Source of the DNA: Lachnospiraceae bacterium
GTDB lineage: Bacteria; Bacillota; Clostridia; Lachnospirales; Lachnospiraceae
Assembly: GCA_029225065.1 (NCBI GenBank)
Contig: JAQXVT010000035.1
Coordinates: 106,922 to 170,921, forward strand
DNA: 64,000 bases
Direction: 5' to 3'
Within the stretch, counting starts at the first letter, position 1. Each line of letters starts with the position of its first letter. Positions 1 to 8,421 of the stretch are shown in pieces. The notes beneath the pieces are model-generated. The model saw only the letters and a list, made by a program, of their open reading frames with translations, ran no database searches and was not told the DNA's origin. The translations under genes were made by a program, and so were the position numbers.

Positions 1-786
1 TCCTTCCACGGACGCAGTGTCGGAGCACTTTCTGTGACCGGAAATGCGCATTATCAGGAGCCGTTCAAGCCGCTGATGGGCGGCGTGAAGTTTGCTGATT
101 TTAATGATCTGGACAGCGTGAAAGCCCAGGTAAATGAAAAGACGTGTGCCATCATTCTGGAGACGGTGCAGGGCGAGGGCGGCATTTATCCGGCGGATCC
201 GGCATTCTTAAAGGGCGTAAAGGAAATTTGTGAGGAGCATGATATCCTGCTGATTCTTGACGAGATTCAGTGCGGCATGGGCCGAACAGGAAGCTATTTT
301 GCATGGCAGCAGTATGGCGTAGAGCCGGATATCATGACATGTGCAAAGGCACTTGGCTGCGGCGTGCCGGTCGGCGCGTTCGTGCTGAATGCGAAGGTGG
401 CGAAGGCATCACTCGTTCCTGGCGACCACGGCACGACATACGGCGGAAATCCACTGGCATGCGCGGCGGTCTCAAAGGTGTTCGATCTCTTTGAGGAGCA
501 GCATATCATCGACCATGTGAAGGAGGTGGCTCCGTATCTGGAGCAGAAGCTGGGTGAGCTGGTGGAAAAGTATGACTGCCTGGCACTGCGCAGAGGAAAA
601 GGCCTGATGCAGGGCGTTGTAGTGACAGGGCGCCCGGTTGGAGAGATCGTAAAGAAAGCACTGGAACAGGGACTGATCGTACTGAGTGCCGGAAGTGACG
701 TGCTGCGTTTCGTGCCGCCGCTTGTCATCACGAAGGAAGATGTTGATGAAATGATTGTGCGGCTTTCAAAGGCGCTGGAAGCGTAG
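1..786 (+). CDS. argD: Acetylornithine aminotransferase, 3' part
   Basis: The reading frame is open from the first base, so the gene begins upstream of the window; 261 C-terminal residues are present. It is a PLP-dependent class III aminotransferase of arginine biosynthesis, making N-acetylornithine from N-acetylglutamate semialdehyde and glutamate. Seen: the cofactor aspartate context ILDEIQCGMGRTG and the lysine context CAKALGCGVPVGAF that would form the Schiff base with PLP, followed by TTYGGNPLAC. The family is about 390-400 residues, so about a third is missing. A GTG at base 34 is internal, because the preceding SFHGRSVGALS is conserved in the family. Confusion with ornithine or 4-aminobutyrate aminotransferase cannot be fully excluded. 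The next 270 bases hold no gene. Confidence 0.9.
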   Translation, partial: SFHGRSVGALSVTGNAHYQEPFKPLMGGVKFADFNDLDSVKAQVNEKTCAIILETVQGEGGIYPADPAFLKGVKEICEEHDILLILDEIQCGMGRTGSYFAWQQYGVEPDIMTCAKALGCGVPVGAFVLNAKVAKASLVPGDHGTTYGGNPLACAAVSKVFDLFEEQHIIDHVKEVAPYLEQKLGELVEKYDCLALRRGKGLMQGVVVTGRPVGEIVKKALEQGLIVLSAGSDVLRFVPPLVITKEDVDEMIVRLSKALEA

Positions 787-1058
787 GAGAGCGGAAGAAT
801 TTCACGGCGTAAGTACATTTCTTAAACGCGTTGATTTGTACATATTCGATTGGCGAAAAAACAGAATGGACATGAGAGATAAAATCTGAGGAATGCAGTG
901 CATGAAAATAGAAAAGAAGGGAGATACTTTCTGAAAAGAGCTGCGAAAACCGACAGGTTGCCCTGAAACGGATAAAAGCCGGAACAGAACTGCCGGGCAA
1001 AACAGGGAAGCGGATTGCGAAACTTTGACTTGACCGCAGCTGGCAGAAAGGAGATCTC

Positions 1059-1487
1059 ATGCTTGGAGTTTGTATTGCGCTGCTCTCTGGCGCGCTGATG
1101 AGTATTCAGGGAGTATTTAATACAGAAGTAACAAAGCAGACGAGCCTTTGGGTATCGTCTGCTTTTGTGCAGTTTACAGCCCTTCTGGTCTGTCTGATCG
1201 CCTGGCTTTTTACAGACCGGACGAGTTTTCTTTTGCTGGGAGATATAAAGAATCCCTATATGCTGCTCGCCGGAGTGATCGGAGCGTTTATCACGGTGAC
1301 GGTGGTAAGAAGCATGGCGGACCTGGGACCGGCACGCGCCGCGATGCTGATTGTCATCTCGCAGCTGGCTGTCGCTTATGTGATCGAACTGTTTGGAATG
1401 TTCGGCGTGGAAAAACAGCCGTTTGAATGGCGGAAGCTGATCGGGCTTCTGATTTCCGTAACCGGCATTATTGTGTTTAAATGGTAA
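1059..1487 (+). CDS. Small DMT-type permease (YdcZ/DUF606-like)
   Basis: A 142-residue protein with about five hydrophobic segments and almost no soluble loops, ending in the typical last-helix pattern LIGLLISVTGIIVFKW. The opening (GVCIALLSGALMSIQGVFNTEV) and small size match single-domain drug/metabolite transporter proteins of the YdcZ (DUF606) family, which act in the cytoplasmic membrane, usually as dimers or pairs. ATG 1059 follows a good AAAGGAG site 8 bases upstream. The substrate is unknown. It stands alone between argD and the competence block. Confidence 0.75.
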   Translation: MLGVCIALLSGALMSIQGVFNTEVTKQTSLWVSSAFVQFTALLVCLIAWLFTDRTSFLLLGDIKNPYMLLAGVIGAFITVTVVRSMADLGPARAAMLIVISQLAVAYVIELFGMFGVEKQPFEWRKLIGLLISVTGIIVFKW

Positions 1488-1518
1488 AATTTAGAAAAAT
1501 TTTAATATAAAATATCTG

Positions 1519-1547
1519 TTGCAAAAAAGTTAACTTTTCGTTACAAT
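1519..1547 (+). promoter_or_regulatory. Sigma-A type promoter for comEA
   Basis: TTGCAA (1519-1524), a 17-base spacer and TACAAT (1542-1547) lie 46 bases before the comEA start. Read by eye. Confidence 0.55.
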
Positions 1548-1593
1548 AAAGGTTGCATACGGGGAACCGGCAGTTTCTGACTGAAGGAAAGGT

Positions 1594-2433
1594 ATGCAGA
1601 AAACTGAGAAAATAAATAATAAGAAGAAAACAAACTGGAAAACAAAGCGGAGCCGGGTGGTCATTTGGTTGCTGGCAGGCTTTTTTGTGCTTTGCGGCGG
1701 CTGCGCACGGAAGGCGGATGTGCAGATGTCGGGCGTGACGCTGGAAGAGGCGTATGCGGCGGGCGCAGGTGAAGAGAACAAAGAGGCGCAGGCAGGCGCT
1801 GATTCTGCTTTGACGGAAGCCTCAGACGGTTCAAAAATGCAGGAAAACGCAAGGCTGACTGGAAAGGTGACTGTAGATTCGGCGCTGCCAGATGAATCGG
1901 TACTAAAAGAGAGCGATTCGGTGAATGAATTGGACGGATCGGATTCAGAGACAGAAAGACTGATTTATGTCCACGTCTGCGGCGCAGTGCAGCACCCGGG
2001 AGTCTATCCGATGGCGGAGGGGACGCGTGTCTATGAGGCTGTTGCGCTTGCCGGCGGATTTCTTCTGGAGGCCGATGAGCAGTGGCTGAATCAGGCGGCT
2101 GTGATCGGGGATGCGCAGAAGCTTTACGTCTACTCAAAAGAAGAGACGAGGCAGATGGAGACGGAAGCGTCCAGAGAGGGCTTATCCGGAGGTGCAGAAC
2201 CTGCGAATAGTGTGGAAGTATCGTCACCCCGCGGGAGCGATCTGGTGAATCTCAATACGGCGTCCAAGGAAGAGCTGATGACGCTTCCGGGGATCGGTGA
2301 GGCAAAGGCGGAGGCCATTTTGCAGTACCGGTCAGAGCATGGAGCGTTTTCGGCTGCGGAGGAGCTGCTGCAGATCTCCGGCATCAAGGAAGGCGTGTTT
2401 TCTAAGATAAAAGACAGGATAACGGTAAGGTAG
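1594..2433 (+). CDS. comEA: ComEA-type DNA receptor with SLBB and helix-hairpin-helix domains
   Basis: A 279-residue membrane-anchored DNA-binding protein for DNA uptake. A basic N-terminus is followed by one hydrophobic segment ending in LCGGC (Cys 37), which may be a lipobox with an unusual -3 Cys or a plain membrane anchor. A Glu/Ser-rich linker (45-120) leads to an SLBB domain at 122-180 (YVHVCGAVQHPGVYPM, then ALAGGF). The C-terminal tandem helix-hairpin-helix at 217-278 (VNLNTASKEELMTLPGIGEA) contacts the DNA backbone. Start ATG 1594 has a GAAGGAAAGG site. A 7-bp hairpin beginning at the stop codon (2431-2451) separates it from the response regulator. Its usual partner comEC lies 3.2 kb downstream with three genes between. 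Confidence 0.88.
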   Translation: MQKTEKINNKKKTNWKTKRSRVVIWLLAGFFVLCGGCARKADVQMSGVTLEEAYAAGAGEENKEAQAGADSALTEASDGSKMQENARLTGKVTVDSALPDESVLKESDSVNELDGSDSETERLIYVHVCGAVQHPGVYPMAEGTRVYEAVALAGGFLLEADEQWLNQAAVIGDAQKLYVYSKEETRQMETEASREGLSGGAEPANSVEVSSPRGSDLVNLNTASKEELMTLPGIGEAKAEAILQYRSEHGAFSAAEELLQISGIKEGVFSKIKDRITVR

Positions 2434-2473
2434 CCCGGAAGTTACGGGCTATGACATAAAGGAGTAAAACAGC

Positions 2474-3163
2474 ATGGGAAAAAAGGTTTTGGTAGTCGAC
2501 GATGAAAAGCTGATTGTAAAGGGAATCCGGTTTAGTCTGGAGCAGGACGACATGGAAGTGGACTGTGCCTACGACGGAGAAGAAGCGGTGCGCATGGCAA
2601 GAGAGAAGGAATATGACATCATGCTTCTGGATCTGATGCTTCCGAAACTGGATGGTCTGCAGGTCTGCCAGCAGGTAAGAGAATTTTCTGACGTACCGAT
2701 CGTCATGCTGACGGCAAAGGGCGATGACATGGATAAGATTCTGGGCCTTGAGTATGGCGCGGATGATTACATTACGAAACCTTTTAACATTCTGGAGGTA
2801 AAGGCGCGCTTAAAGGCGATCATGCGCAGAACGTCCCAGAAGACATCACAGGAGCCGAAGGGCAAGATCGTGGAAGTCGGAGATCTCGTGATGGACTGCG
2901 AGGGGCGCAGAGTCAGCATTGCCGGAAAAGAAGTGAATCTGACGGCGAAAGAATTTGATGTGCTGGAGCTGCTCGTATTCAATCCGAATAAGGTATACAG
3001 CAGAGAGAATCTTCTGAACATTGTGTGGGGCTATGAGTATCCGGGTGACGTGCGTACGGTAGATGTTCACATCCGTCGCCTGCGCGAGAAGATCGAGGCA
3101 AATCCGAGCGAGCCGAAATACGTACATACAAAGTGGGGAGTGGGTTATTATTTCCAGCATTAA
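2474..3163 (+). CDS. OmpR-family response regulator
   Basis: A 229-residue two-component regulator. Receiver domain 4-115 has the acidic pair DD (9-10), phospho-acceptor Asp 53 in LLDLMLPKLDG, Thr 80 and Lys 102. A winged-helix effector domain occupies 130-228 (LTAKEFDVLELLVFNPNKV ... VDVHIRRLREKIE). It resembles WalR/PhoP/MtrA-type regulators closely in length and layout; which of these is not decidable by eye. It overlaps the kinase gene that follows, so the two are presumably translationally coupled. Neighbouring genes suggest a cell-envelope or competence-related regulon, which is inference. Confidence 0.9.
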   Translation: MGKKVLVVDDEKLIVKGIRFSLEQDDMEVDCAYDGEEAVRMAREKEYDIMLLDLMLPKLDGLQVCQQVREFSDVPIVMLTAKGDDMDKILGLEYGADDYITKPFNILEVKARLKAIMRRTSQKTSQEPKGKIVEVGDLVMDCEGRRVSIAGKEVNLTAKEFDVLELLVFNPNKVYSRENLLNIVWGYEYPGDVRTVDVHIRRLREKIEANPSEPKYVHTKWGVGYYFQH

Positions 3164-4586
3164 GACAAAGGCGCTGACTTATTTTAAAAGTCTGCAGGCC
3201 AGAATTTTCGTTGTGTTTATTCTGGTCGGCATGATTCCGATCTTCCTGATGAAATATGTGATCCTTGAAAACTACGTGACTCAGTCGGTCGCACAGAAGC
3301 GCTCCCTGATTCAGGGACAGTGCCAGGATCTGGTGTCGCAGATCAGCCAGAGCGGTTATATTCACGGGGCTTCGTCGAGTGCGGTAGACCGTCAGATGAA
3401 ACAGCTGGCCAATCTTTACAACGGAAGAGTCATCGTGGTCAACAGCAATTTCCGCATTATCCGGGATACGTTCGGCATCGATGAGGATAAATACATTATT
3501 TCAGAAGAGGTGTTGGAATCGTTTCTCGGCACAGATTCTTCCAATTACAATCAGGAAAATGAGTTTCTCGAGCTGACAGTGCCGATTAAGGCGGAGGGCA
3601 CGAAGGAAATTGAGGGCATTCTGATTGTCAGCGTGTCGACGGAGGACGTTGATGAGGGACGGGATGCACTGAACAATACCGTATGGATTCTGCAGGTAGT
3701 TCTGACGATCCTGATCTGTATGACGGCATTTTATATGGCACGTTTGCTGACAAGACCGTTCGGCAAGATTACGCAGTCCCTGGAGGAAGTGCGGGGAAAT
3801 GTGATTGAAGAGCAGGAAATTTCGATTCCGGATTACACGGAGACGAAGCTTTTGTCCGAAGCGTATAACCGCATGCTTCGGCGTATGAAGATTCAGGAGG
3901 ATTCGAGACAGGAATTTGTGTCAAATGTCTCACATGAACTGAAGACACCAATCACTTCGATGAAGGTGCTTGCCGATTCCCTGCTTGCACAGGATGAGGT
4001 ACCGGCGGAACTTTATAAGGAATTCATGGGAGATATCGCAGAGGAGATCGACCGCGAGAATAAGATCATCACGGATCTGCTTTCACTGGTAAAGATGGAT
4101 CGAAAATCTTCAGATGTCAATATTCAGGAGACGAATATCAATCAGCTGATTGAGCTGATCTTAAAGCGGCTTCGTCCGATCGCGGCAAAGCGCGGCATCG
4201 ATCTGGTGCTCGAGAGCTTCAAGCCGGTCTTTGCGGAGGTCGATGAGACGAAGCTGACGCTGGCGCTTTCCAATCTCGTGGAAAACGGCATCAAATACAA
4301 CACGGAGAACGGCTGGGTACATGTGTCCCTGAATGTGGATAATAAATATTTTTATGTGAAGGTTGAGGACTCCGGAATCGGAATCCCGGAGGAGTCGCAG
4401 GAGCATATTTTTGAGCGGTTTTACCGTGTGGACAAATCTCATTCACGGGAGATCGGCGGCACAGGTCTTGGCCTGGCGATCACAAGAAGTGCGGTGCTGA
4501 TGCACCACGGAGCGATCAAGGTTTACAGCAAAGAAGGGGAAGGCACGACGTTTACGGTCCGGATTCCTCTGAAATATGTGCCGTAG
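3147..4586 (+). CDS. Membrane sensor histidine kinase
   Basis: Cognate kinase of the preceding regulator. Order: transmembrane helix 1 (ARIFVVFILVGMIPIFLM), an extracytoplasmic sensor region of about 150 residues, transmembrane helix 2 (TVWILQVVLTILICMTAFYM), HAMP linker, HisKA with FVSNVSHELKTPITSM (phosphorylated His), then the ATPase domain with the N box (NLVENGIKYN), DSGIGIPEE and GGTGLGLAI. The start is the puzzle. The only upstream in-frame ATG (3063) would overlap the regulator by 101 bases and add about 28 residues unlike a kinase N-terminus. GTG 3213 and ATG 3231 fall inside helix 1. A GGGGAGTGGG ribosome site sits just before two ATT codons at 3147 and 3150, so I place the start at ATT 3147; the exact codon is uncertain. 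Confidence 0.88.
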   Translation: MISSIKTKALTYFKSLQARIFVVFILVGMIPIFLMKYVILENYVTQSVAQKRSLIQGQCQDLVSQISQSGYIHGASSSAVDRQMKQLANLYNGRVIVVNSNFRIIRDTFGIDEDKYIISEEVLESFLGTDSSNYNQENEFLELTVPIKAEGTKEIEGILIVSVSTEDVDEGRDALNNTVWILQVVLTILICMTAFYMARLLTRPFGKITQSLEEVRGNVIEEQEISIPDYTETKLLSEAYNRMLRRMKIQEDSRQEFVSNVSHELKTPITSMKVLADSLLAQDEVPAELYKEFMGDIAEEIDRENKIITDLLSLVKMDRKSSDVNIQETNINQLIELILKRLRPIAAKRGIDLVLESFKPVFAEVDETKLTLALSNLVENGIKYNTENGWVHVSLNVDNKYFYVKVEDSGIGIPEESQEHIFERFYRVDKSHSREIGGTGLGLAITRSAVLMHHGAIKVYSKEGEGTTFTVRIPLKYVP

Positions 4587-4604
4587 AAAGGATGAAACAG
4601 TTTC

Positions 4605-5648
4605 GTGAAGAAAAAAGGGAAACTTCTGCTTTTGCTGGTGATGGTTTTTCTGCTGGCAGGCTGCGGAAAAACACCGCAGGAAGAGAGCGGATATACAGTA
4701 TACTATGTGGATCCGGCCGGGACGCGGCTGATGGAAAGCAATTATGTCCCGTCGGCACAGACCTTTGACGAGCTGATGGAGGAGCTGATTGATGAAATGC
4801 AGCAGCCGCCTGCGACGGGCTTTGTGAGCGCACTGCAGGGAAATGTCAGCGTGGAAGGGTATGAGCGGGGAATCGATGCGCTGCGCATTGATTTTTCGAA
4901 GGAATATTATGACCTCGGAAATACAGAGGAAGTACTGCTGCGGGCAGCGGTGGTGAAGACGTTTTCTCAGATTCCAGGTGTGACGAAGGTCATGATCACG
5001 GTGGAGCAGGATCAGCTGTGCGATGCACAGGGACAGCCTGTCCCGGCAATGGATGCGGATTCTTTCATTGATACGAAAGAGGGTGGAATCAATTCCTATC
5101 TCTATGCGAAGCTTGCACTGTATTTTTCAAATGAAGACGGCACGCAGCTGGTGAAAGAGGTAAGGAATCTTCACTATTCCAGCAACATGGTACTGGAGCG
5201 TGTTGTGATCGAGCAGCTGATTGAAGGACCGGCTGAGGACGGAAAGGCGGTGCTTTCGGATTCGACGAAGATCCAGAGCGTTTCGATCAAGAAGGGAATC
5301 TGTACGGTCAATTTTGACAGCGAGGTCAATAAAGAACCGTCGGAGAGCACGGTAGATCCGCAGACGGCACTTTATGCAATTGTGGATTCCATCAGCGAGA
5401 CATGCGATGAGATTACAGGAGTACGGTTTGAAATTGAGGGTGAGAGCGATGTGAAATTCCGTCAGACCGTGGATCTGGATCAGACGTTTACGATGGACCG
5501 CAGTTATATCGAGGAAGAAGAGCTGGAGACACAGACGGCTTTGACTGAGACGGAGGTACCGGAGAGCGGAACGGAACGTGCGGCGAACGCATCAGGTGAA
5601 GAAAATGGGGAAGCTTCACCTGAAACCTGGGGAGAGACAGAAGCGTAA
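4605..5648 (+). CDS. GerMN-domain lipoprotein
   Basis: A 347-residue secreted lipoprotein: GTG start 4605 after GAAAGGATG, a basic N-terminus, a hydrophobic stretch and lipobox LLAGC (Cys 20). Two GerMN-type domains follow, at roughly 45-150 (LRIDFSKEYYDL, then QIPGVTKVMITV) and 165-295 (VVIEQLIEGPAEDGKAVL, CTVNFDSEV). The tail is acidic and low in complexity (TETEVPESGTE). GerMN domains occur in the sporulation protein GerM and in the actinobacterial LpqB. LpqB is encoded next to the MtrAB two-component system, the same order as regulator-kinase-lipoprotein here, so a role in modulating the kinase or cell-wall state is plausible but unproven. It is 6 bases from comEC. Confidence 0.8.
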   Translation: MKKKGKLLLLLVMVFLLAGCGKTPQEESGYTVYYVDPAGTRLMESNYVPSAQTFDELMEELIDEMQQPPATGFVSALQGNVSVEGYERGIDALRIDFSKEYYDLGNTEEVLLRAAVVKTFSQIPGVTKVMITVEQDQLCDAQGQPVPAMDADSFIDTKEGGINSYLYAKLALYFSNEDGTQLVKEVRNLHYSSNMVLERVVIEQLIEGPAEDGKAVLSDSTKIQSVSIKKGICTVNFDSEVNKEPSESTVDPQTALYAIVDSISETCDEITGVRFEIEGESDVKFRQTVDLDQTFTMDRSYIEEEELETQTALTETEVPESGTERAANASGEENGEASPETWGETEA

Positions 5649-5654
5649 ATCGGA

Positions 5655-8093
5655 TTGAAAATCAGATCAGGATTTCTGCTTGGTAATATATGGAATAGCG
5701 TATGGAAGCGGCCGGCTTTTTTGATCTGGGCGGTCGTGATACTTTATGCAGTTGTATGGAATTGCAGAGAGCTTCCGAAAAAGGAGGCTTTGCTTGTGCG
5801 GTCAGAATCTGCGCTGAAGGAGGCAGCGGATTCTGACCGCTGTATTATTATAGAAGGAACGATTCGAACGTGCAGCCGGACGGAGAGCGGGGCGCGGTAT
5901 ACGGCAAATGAACTTGTGATCTGTGAGGACGGTCAAAGTACCTGGCAGGCAGGGAACGAAAATGGGACAGCGCAGCAGATGATTCAGGCTGTGGATAAAA
6001 CGTGTTCTGCAGATAACACAGGCAGTGAGCAGAACAATAAAACAGTTTCAGCGGCCGTGGTGATGGAACAGGAGAAAAAGGAAACGGTTACGCTTCCCAA
6101 ATCACATGCTGCCTCATTTACTCTTACACGGGAAGAAGCAGTACCGAAAATCGGTGACCGCGTGCGTCTGTTGGGGGAATTACAGCTGTTTGAACCGGCC
6201 GGAAATCCCGGGCAGTTTGATGCCAGATCGTATTATCATCGGAAAAATGTGGTCTGCCAGCTGAAAAAGCCCCGCATACTCTGGAAAAAAAGCGGGAATG
6301 GCGGAATCCTGCGGGCATTGCAGCGGCTGCGGGGAGCGCTGGATGATTCCTGCCTGAGTATTCTGGAGGAAAAGGATGCCAGGACACTGGCGGCGCTTGT
6401 GTTCGGAGAAAAATCGTGGATGGATTCCGATGTGAAAACGCAGTATCAGGAGGGCGGAATCGCACATATTGCAAGTATCTCCGGACTTCATCTTTCGATG
6501 CTTGGAGCGGGGGTATATCAGGTGCTGCGCAGATGTATTCCGGGGATTCCTGCGGCAGCGCTGCTGTCAGGGATCATTATGGCGGGATTTGCGGCAATGA
6601 CCGGAGGCAGCGTTTCTGCGCTGCGGGCACTCCTGATGTTTGCGCTGTGGCTTGGCGCGCAGAGTTTCGGCAGAAAATACGATGGAAAAACTGCACTTGC
6701 CTTTGCCGGGACTTTGTTATTGCTCAGGGATCCGCAGAATCTGACGGATTCTTCCTTTCTACTTTCGTTTGCAGCGATTTTCTGTCTTGCTTTTCTGATT
6801 CCGGAGCTGATTGCAGGAGTCGGAGCAGAGCAGGGGGGAAAAGCCGTGCGCGCCGTGTTGAGCGGATTTGGGATCTGGTTTGGGATGCTTCCGCTGACGC
6901 TGAGTTTCTTTTATCAGACACCGGTATACAGCATTTTTCTGAATCTGATCGTGGTGGGACTCGTGCCGGCCGTGATGGAAACAGGGATGGCAGGGTCCGC
7001 GGTCGGTCTGTTTTTTGCGGCCGGTGGAATTTTTCTTGCCGCGCCGGTTCATTACCTTTTGTGGCTATTCAACTGCTTATGTGATTTTTCGCTGCAGCTT
7101 CCTGGTGCAGTGCAGATCTGGGGATGTCCGGCGCCGGGCACGATCGTGCTTTATTATGGAATGATACTGGCGGCTGTGTGTGCCGGGCGGCAGGTGAAAA
7201 GAAAAAGTCTGCGCCGGATTCTTTGGGGACTCTGTATCGTATTTTGCATCGCAGTTTTGCGACCGTCGCACCCAAAGCAGATGGAAATTCTGTGCATGGA
7301 TGTCGGGCAGGGAGATGGGACACTGCTTCGCATGCCGGGCGGGGAAGTCTGCCTGATCGACGGCGGAAGCAGCAGTGAAAAGCAGATATGGAAGGGACTT
7401 GGCCAGACACTGCGGTACTATGGAGTGGATACGGTAGATTATGTGTTTCTCTCACATGCGGATGCGGATCATACGAATGGAATTGAGCAGTATTTACTGG
7501 AATATCAGTGTAATCTGATCGGAAAAAACAGCCATGGGATCACTCTGAAAAATCTTGTTCTTCCGCCGACTGCAAAGGACGATGATTTTCAGAAGATCAG
7601 GAAGTTTGCAGCGTCGAATGGGATTCAGATTCTTCAGATGAAGGCAGGAAGTGAAATGTGCGGCAGCAAAGCGCAGAACTGGAGCTTTTCCTGCCTGGCG
7701 CCGGATGTATCGGAACTTACCGGTGATAAGAATGAGGACTCAATGGTGCTGCTGTTTCGGTATGGAAAATTTCGGATGCTGTTTACAGGAGATCTGGAAG
7801 GAGCCGCAGAGAAAAAGCTTGCAGAAACATGCAGGGAAGCGCTGCGGGCAGACGTCCTGAAGGTCGGGCACCATGGCTCAAAAAATGGGAGTTCAGAAAC
7901 GTTTCTAGCACGGGTCAGTCCGCGGGTATCGGTCATTTCCTGTGGTGCCGAAAACCGTTATGGCCATCCAGCCCCAGAGACCGTCGTCCGCCTGGAAACA
8001 ATCGGCAGTGAGATCCATACGACCGCAGTCGGCGGTGCCGTGCGAATCACCACGGATGGTGAGCGCTATGCAGTTACGGATTACCGCGGATAG
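5655..8093 (+). CDS. comEC: ComEC/Rec2 DNA-internalisation channel
   Basis: An 812-residue polytopic protein that carries single-stranded DNA across the membrane during transformation. The N-terminal DUF4131-like/OB-type region contains two hydrophobic segments. The central Competence domain (about 250-520) has many helices and the conserved IASISGLHLSMLGAG. The C-terminal metallo-beta-lactamase domain (about 545-805) opens with MDVGQGDGTLLRMPGGEVCL and carries the metal-binding motif LSHADADH, then FTGDLEG and KVGHHGSKNGS. The start codon is TTG 5655 with a weak site. Finding all three regions intact suggests a functional gene. It ends the block that begins with comEA; no comEB-like or pilus genes are visible in the window. 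Confidence 0.92.
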   Translation: MKIRSGFLLGNIWNSVWKRPAFLIWAVVILYAVVWNCRELPKKEALLVRSESALKEAADSDRCIIIEGTIRTCSRTESGARYTANELVICEDGQSTWQAGNENGTAQQMIQAVDKTCSADNTGSEQNNKTVSAAVVMEQEKKETVTLPKSHAASFTLTREEAVPKIGDRVRLLGELQLFEPAGNPGQFDARSYYHRKNVVCQLKKPRILWKKSGNGGILRALQRLRGALDDSCLSILEEKDARTLAALVFGEKSWMDSDVKTQYQEGGIAHIASISGLHLSMLGAGVYQVLRRCIPGIPAAALLSGIIMAGFAAMTGGSVSALRALLMFALWLGAQSFGRKYDGKTALAFAGTLLLLRDPQNLTDSSFLLSFAAIFCLAFLIPELIAGVGAEQGGKAVRAVLSGFGIWFGMLPLTLSFFYQTPVYSIFLNLIVVGLVPAVMETGMAGSAVGLFFAAGGIFLAAPVHYLLWLFNCLCDFSLQLPGAVQIWGCPAPGTIVLYYGMILAAVCAGRQVKRKSLRRILWGLCIVFCIAVLRPSHPKQMEILCMDVGQGDGTLLRMPGGEVCLIDGGSSSEKQIWKGLGQTLRYYGVDTVDYVFLSHADADHTNGIEQYLLEYQCNLIGKNSHGITLKNLVLPPTAKDDDFQKIRKFAASNGIQILQMKAGSEMCGSKAQNWSFSCLAPDVSELTGDKNEDSMVLLFRYGKFRMLFTGDLEGAAEKKLAETCREALRADVLKVGHHGSKNGSSETFLARVSPRVSVISCGAENRYGHPAPETVVRLETIGSEIHTTAVGGAVRITTDGERYAVTDYRG

Positions 8094-8421
8094 GAGAAAG
8101 CATACAGTCACAGATCACTATGAATGGGATGCACTACACGGCCGCAGATTATCGTACGAAGTAACGGATGCGGAATACCATTATCGCTTGCCCGAAAAAA
8201 ATATAAAAAATTGAAAAAAATTAGAAAAAAGATGGAAAAATGACACGAGATAAGAATATAATAGAAATATAGAAGCCCCGCTTCTATATTTCTATTAACG
8301 AAAGAAAACGCAAAGCGTTTTCTTGAGTCTAAGAAATGAGAAACAAAAGTAGCGAAAGAAAAGCAAAGCATTTTTTCAAGTCTACCTACCACTACACCTA
8401 CACAGAGAGGGCCTACATTCC
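8094..8421 (+). other. 328-base non-coding stretch before dnaG
   Basis: A/T-rich DNA with no credible gene. It holds a perfect 18-bp hairpin at 8259-8297 and an imperfect direct repeat of about 32 bases (8299-8331 and 8353-8384, each starting CGAAAGAAAA and ending AAGTCTA or GAGTCTA). The dnaG ribosome site GAGAGGG is at 8404-8410. A TATAAT at 8257-8262 overlaps the hairpin, but no convincing -35 was seen. Confidence 0.6.
8259..8297 (+). terminator. Perfect 18-bp hairpin after comEC
   Basis: TAATAGAAATATAGAAGC, a CCC loop and the exact reverse complement. No U-tract follows, so a classical terminator is uncertain; it could end the comEC transcript or protect an RNA end. Confidence 0.45.
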
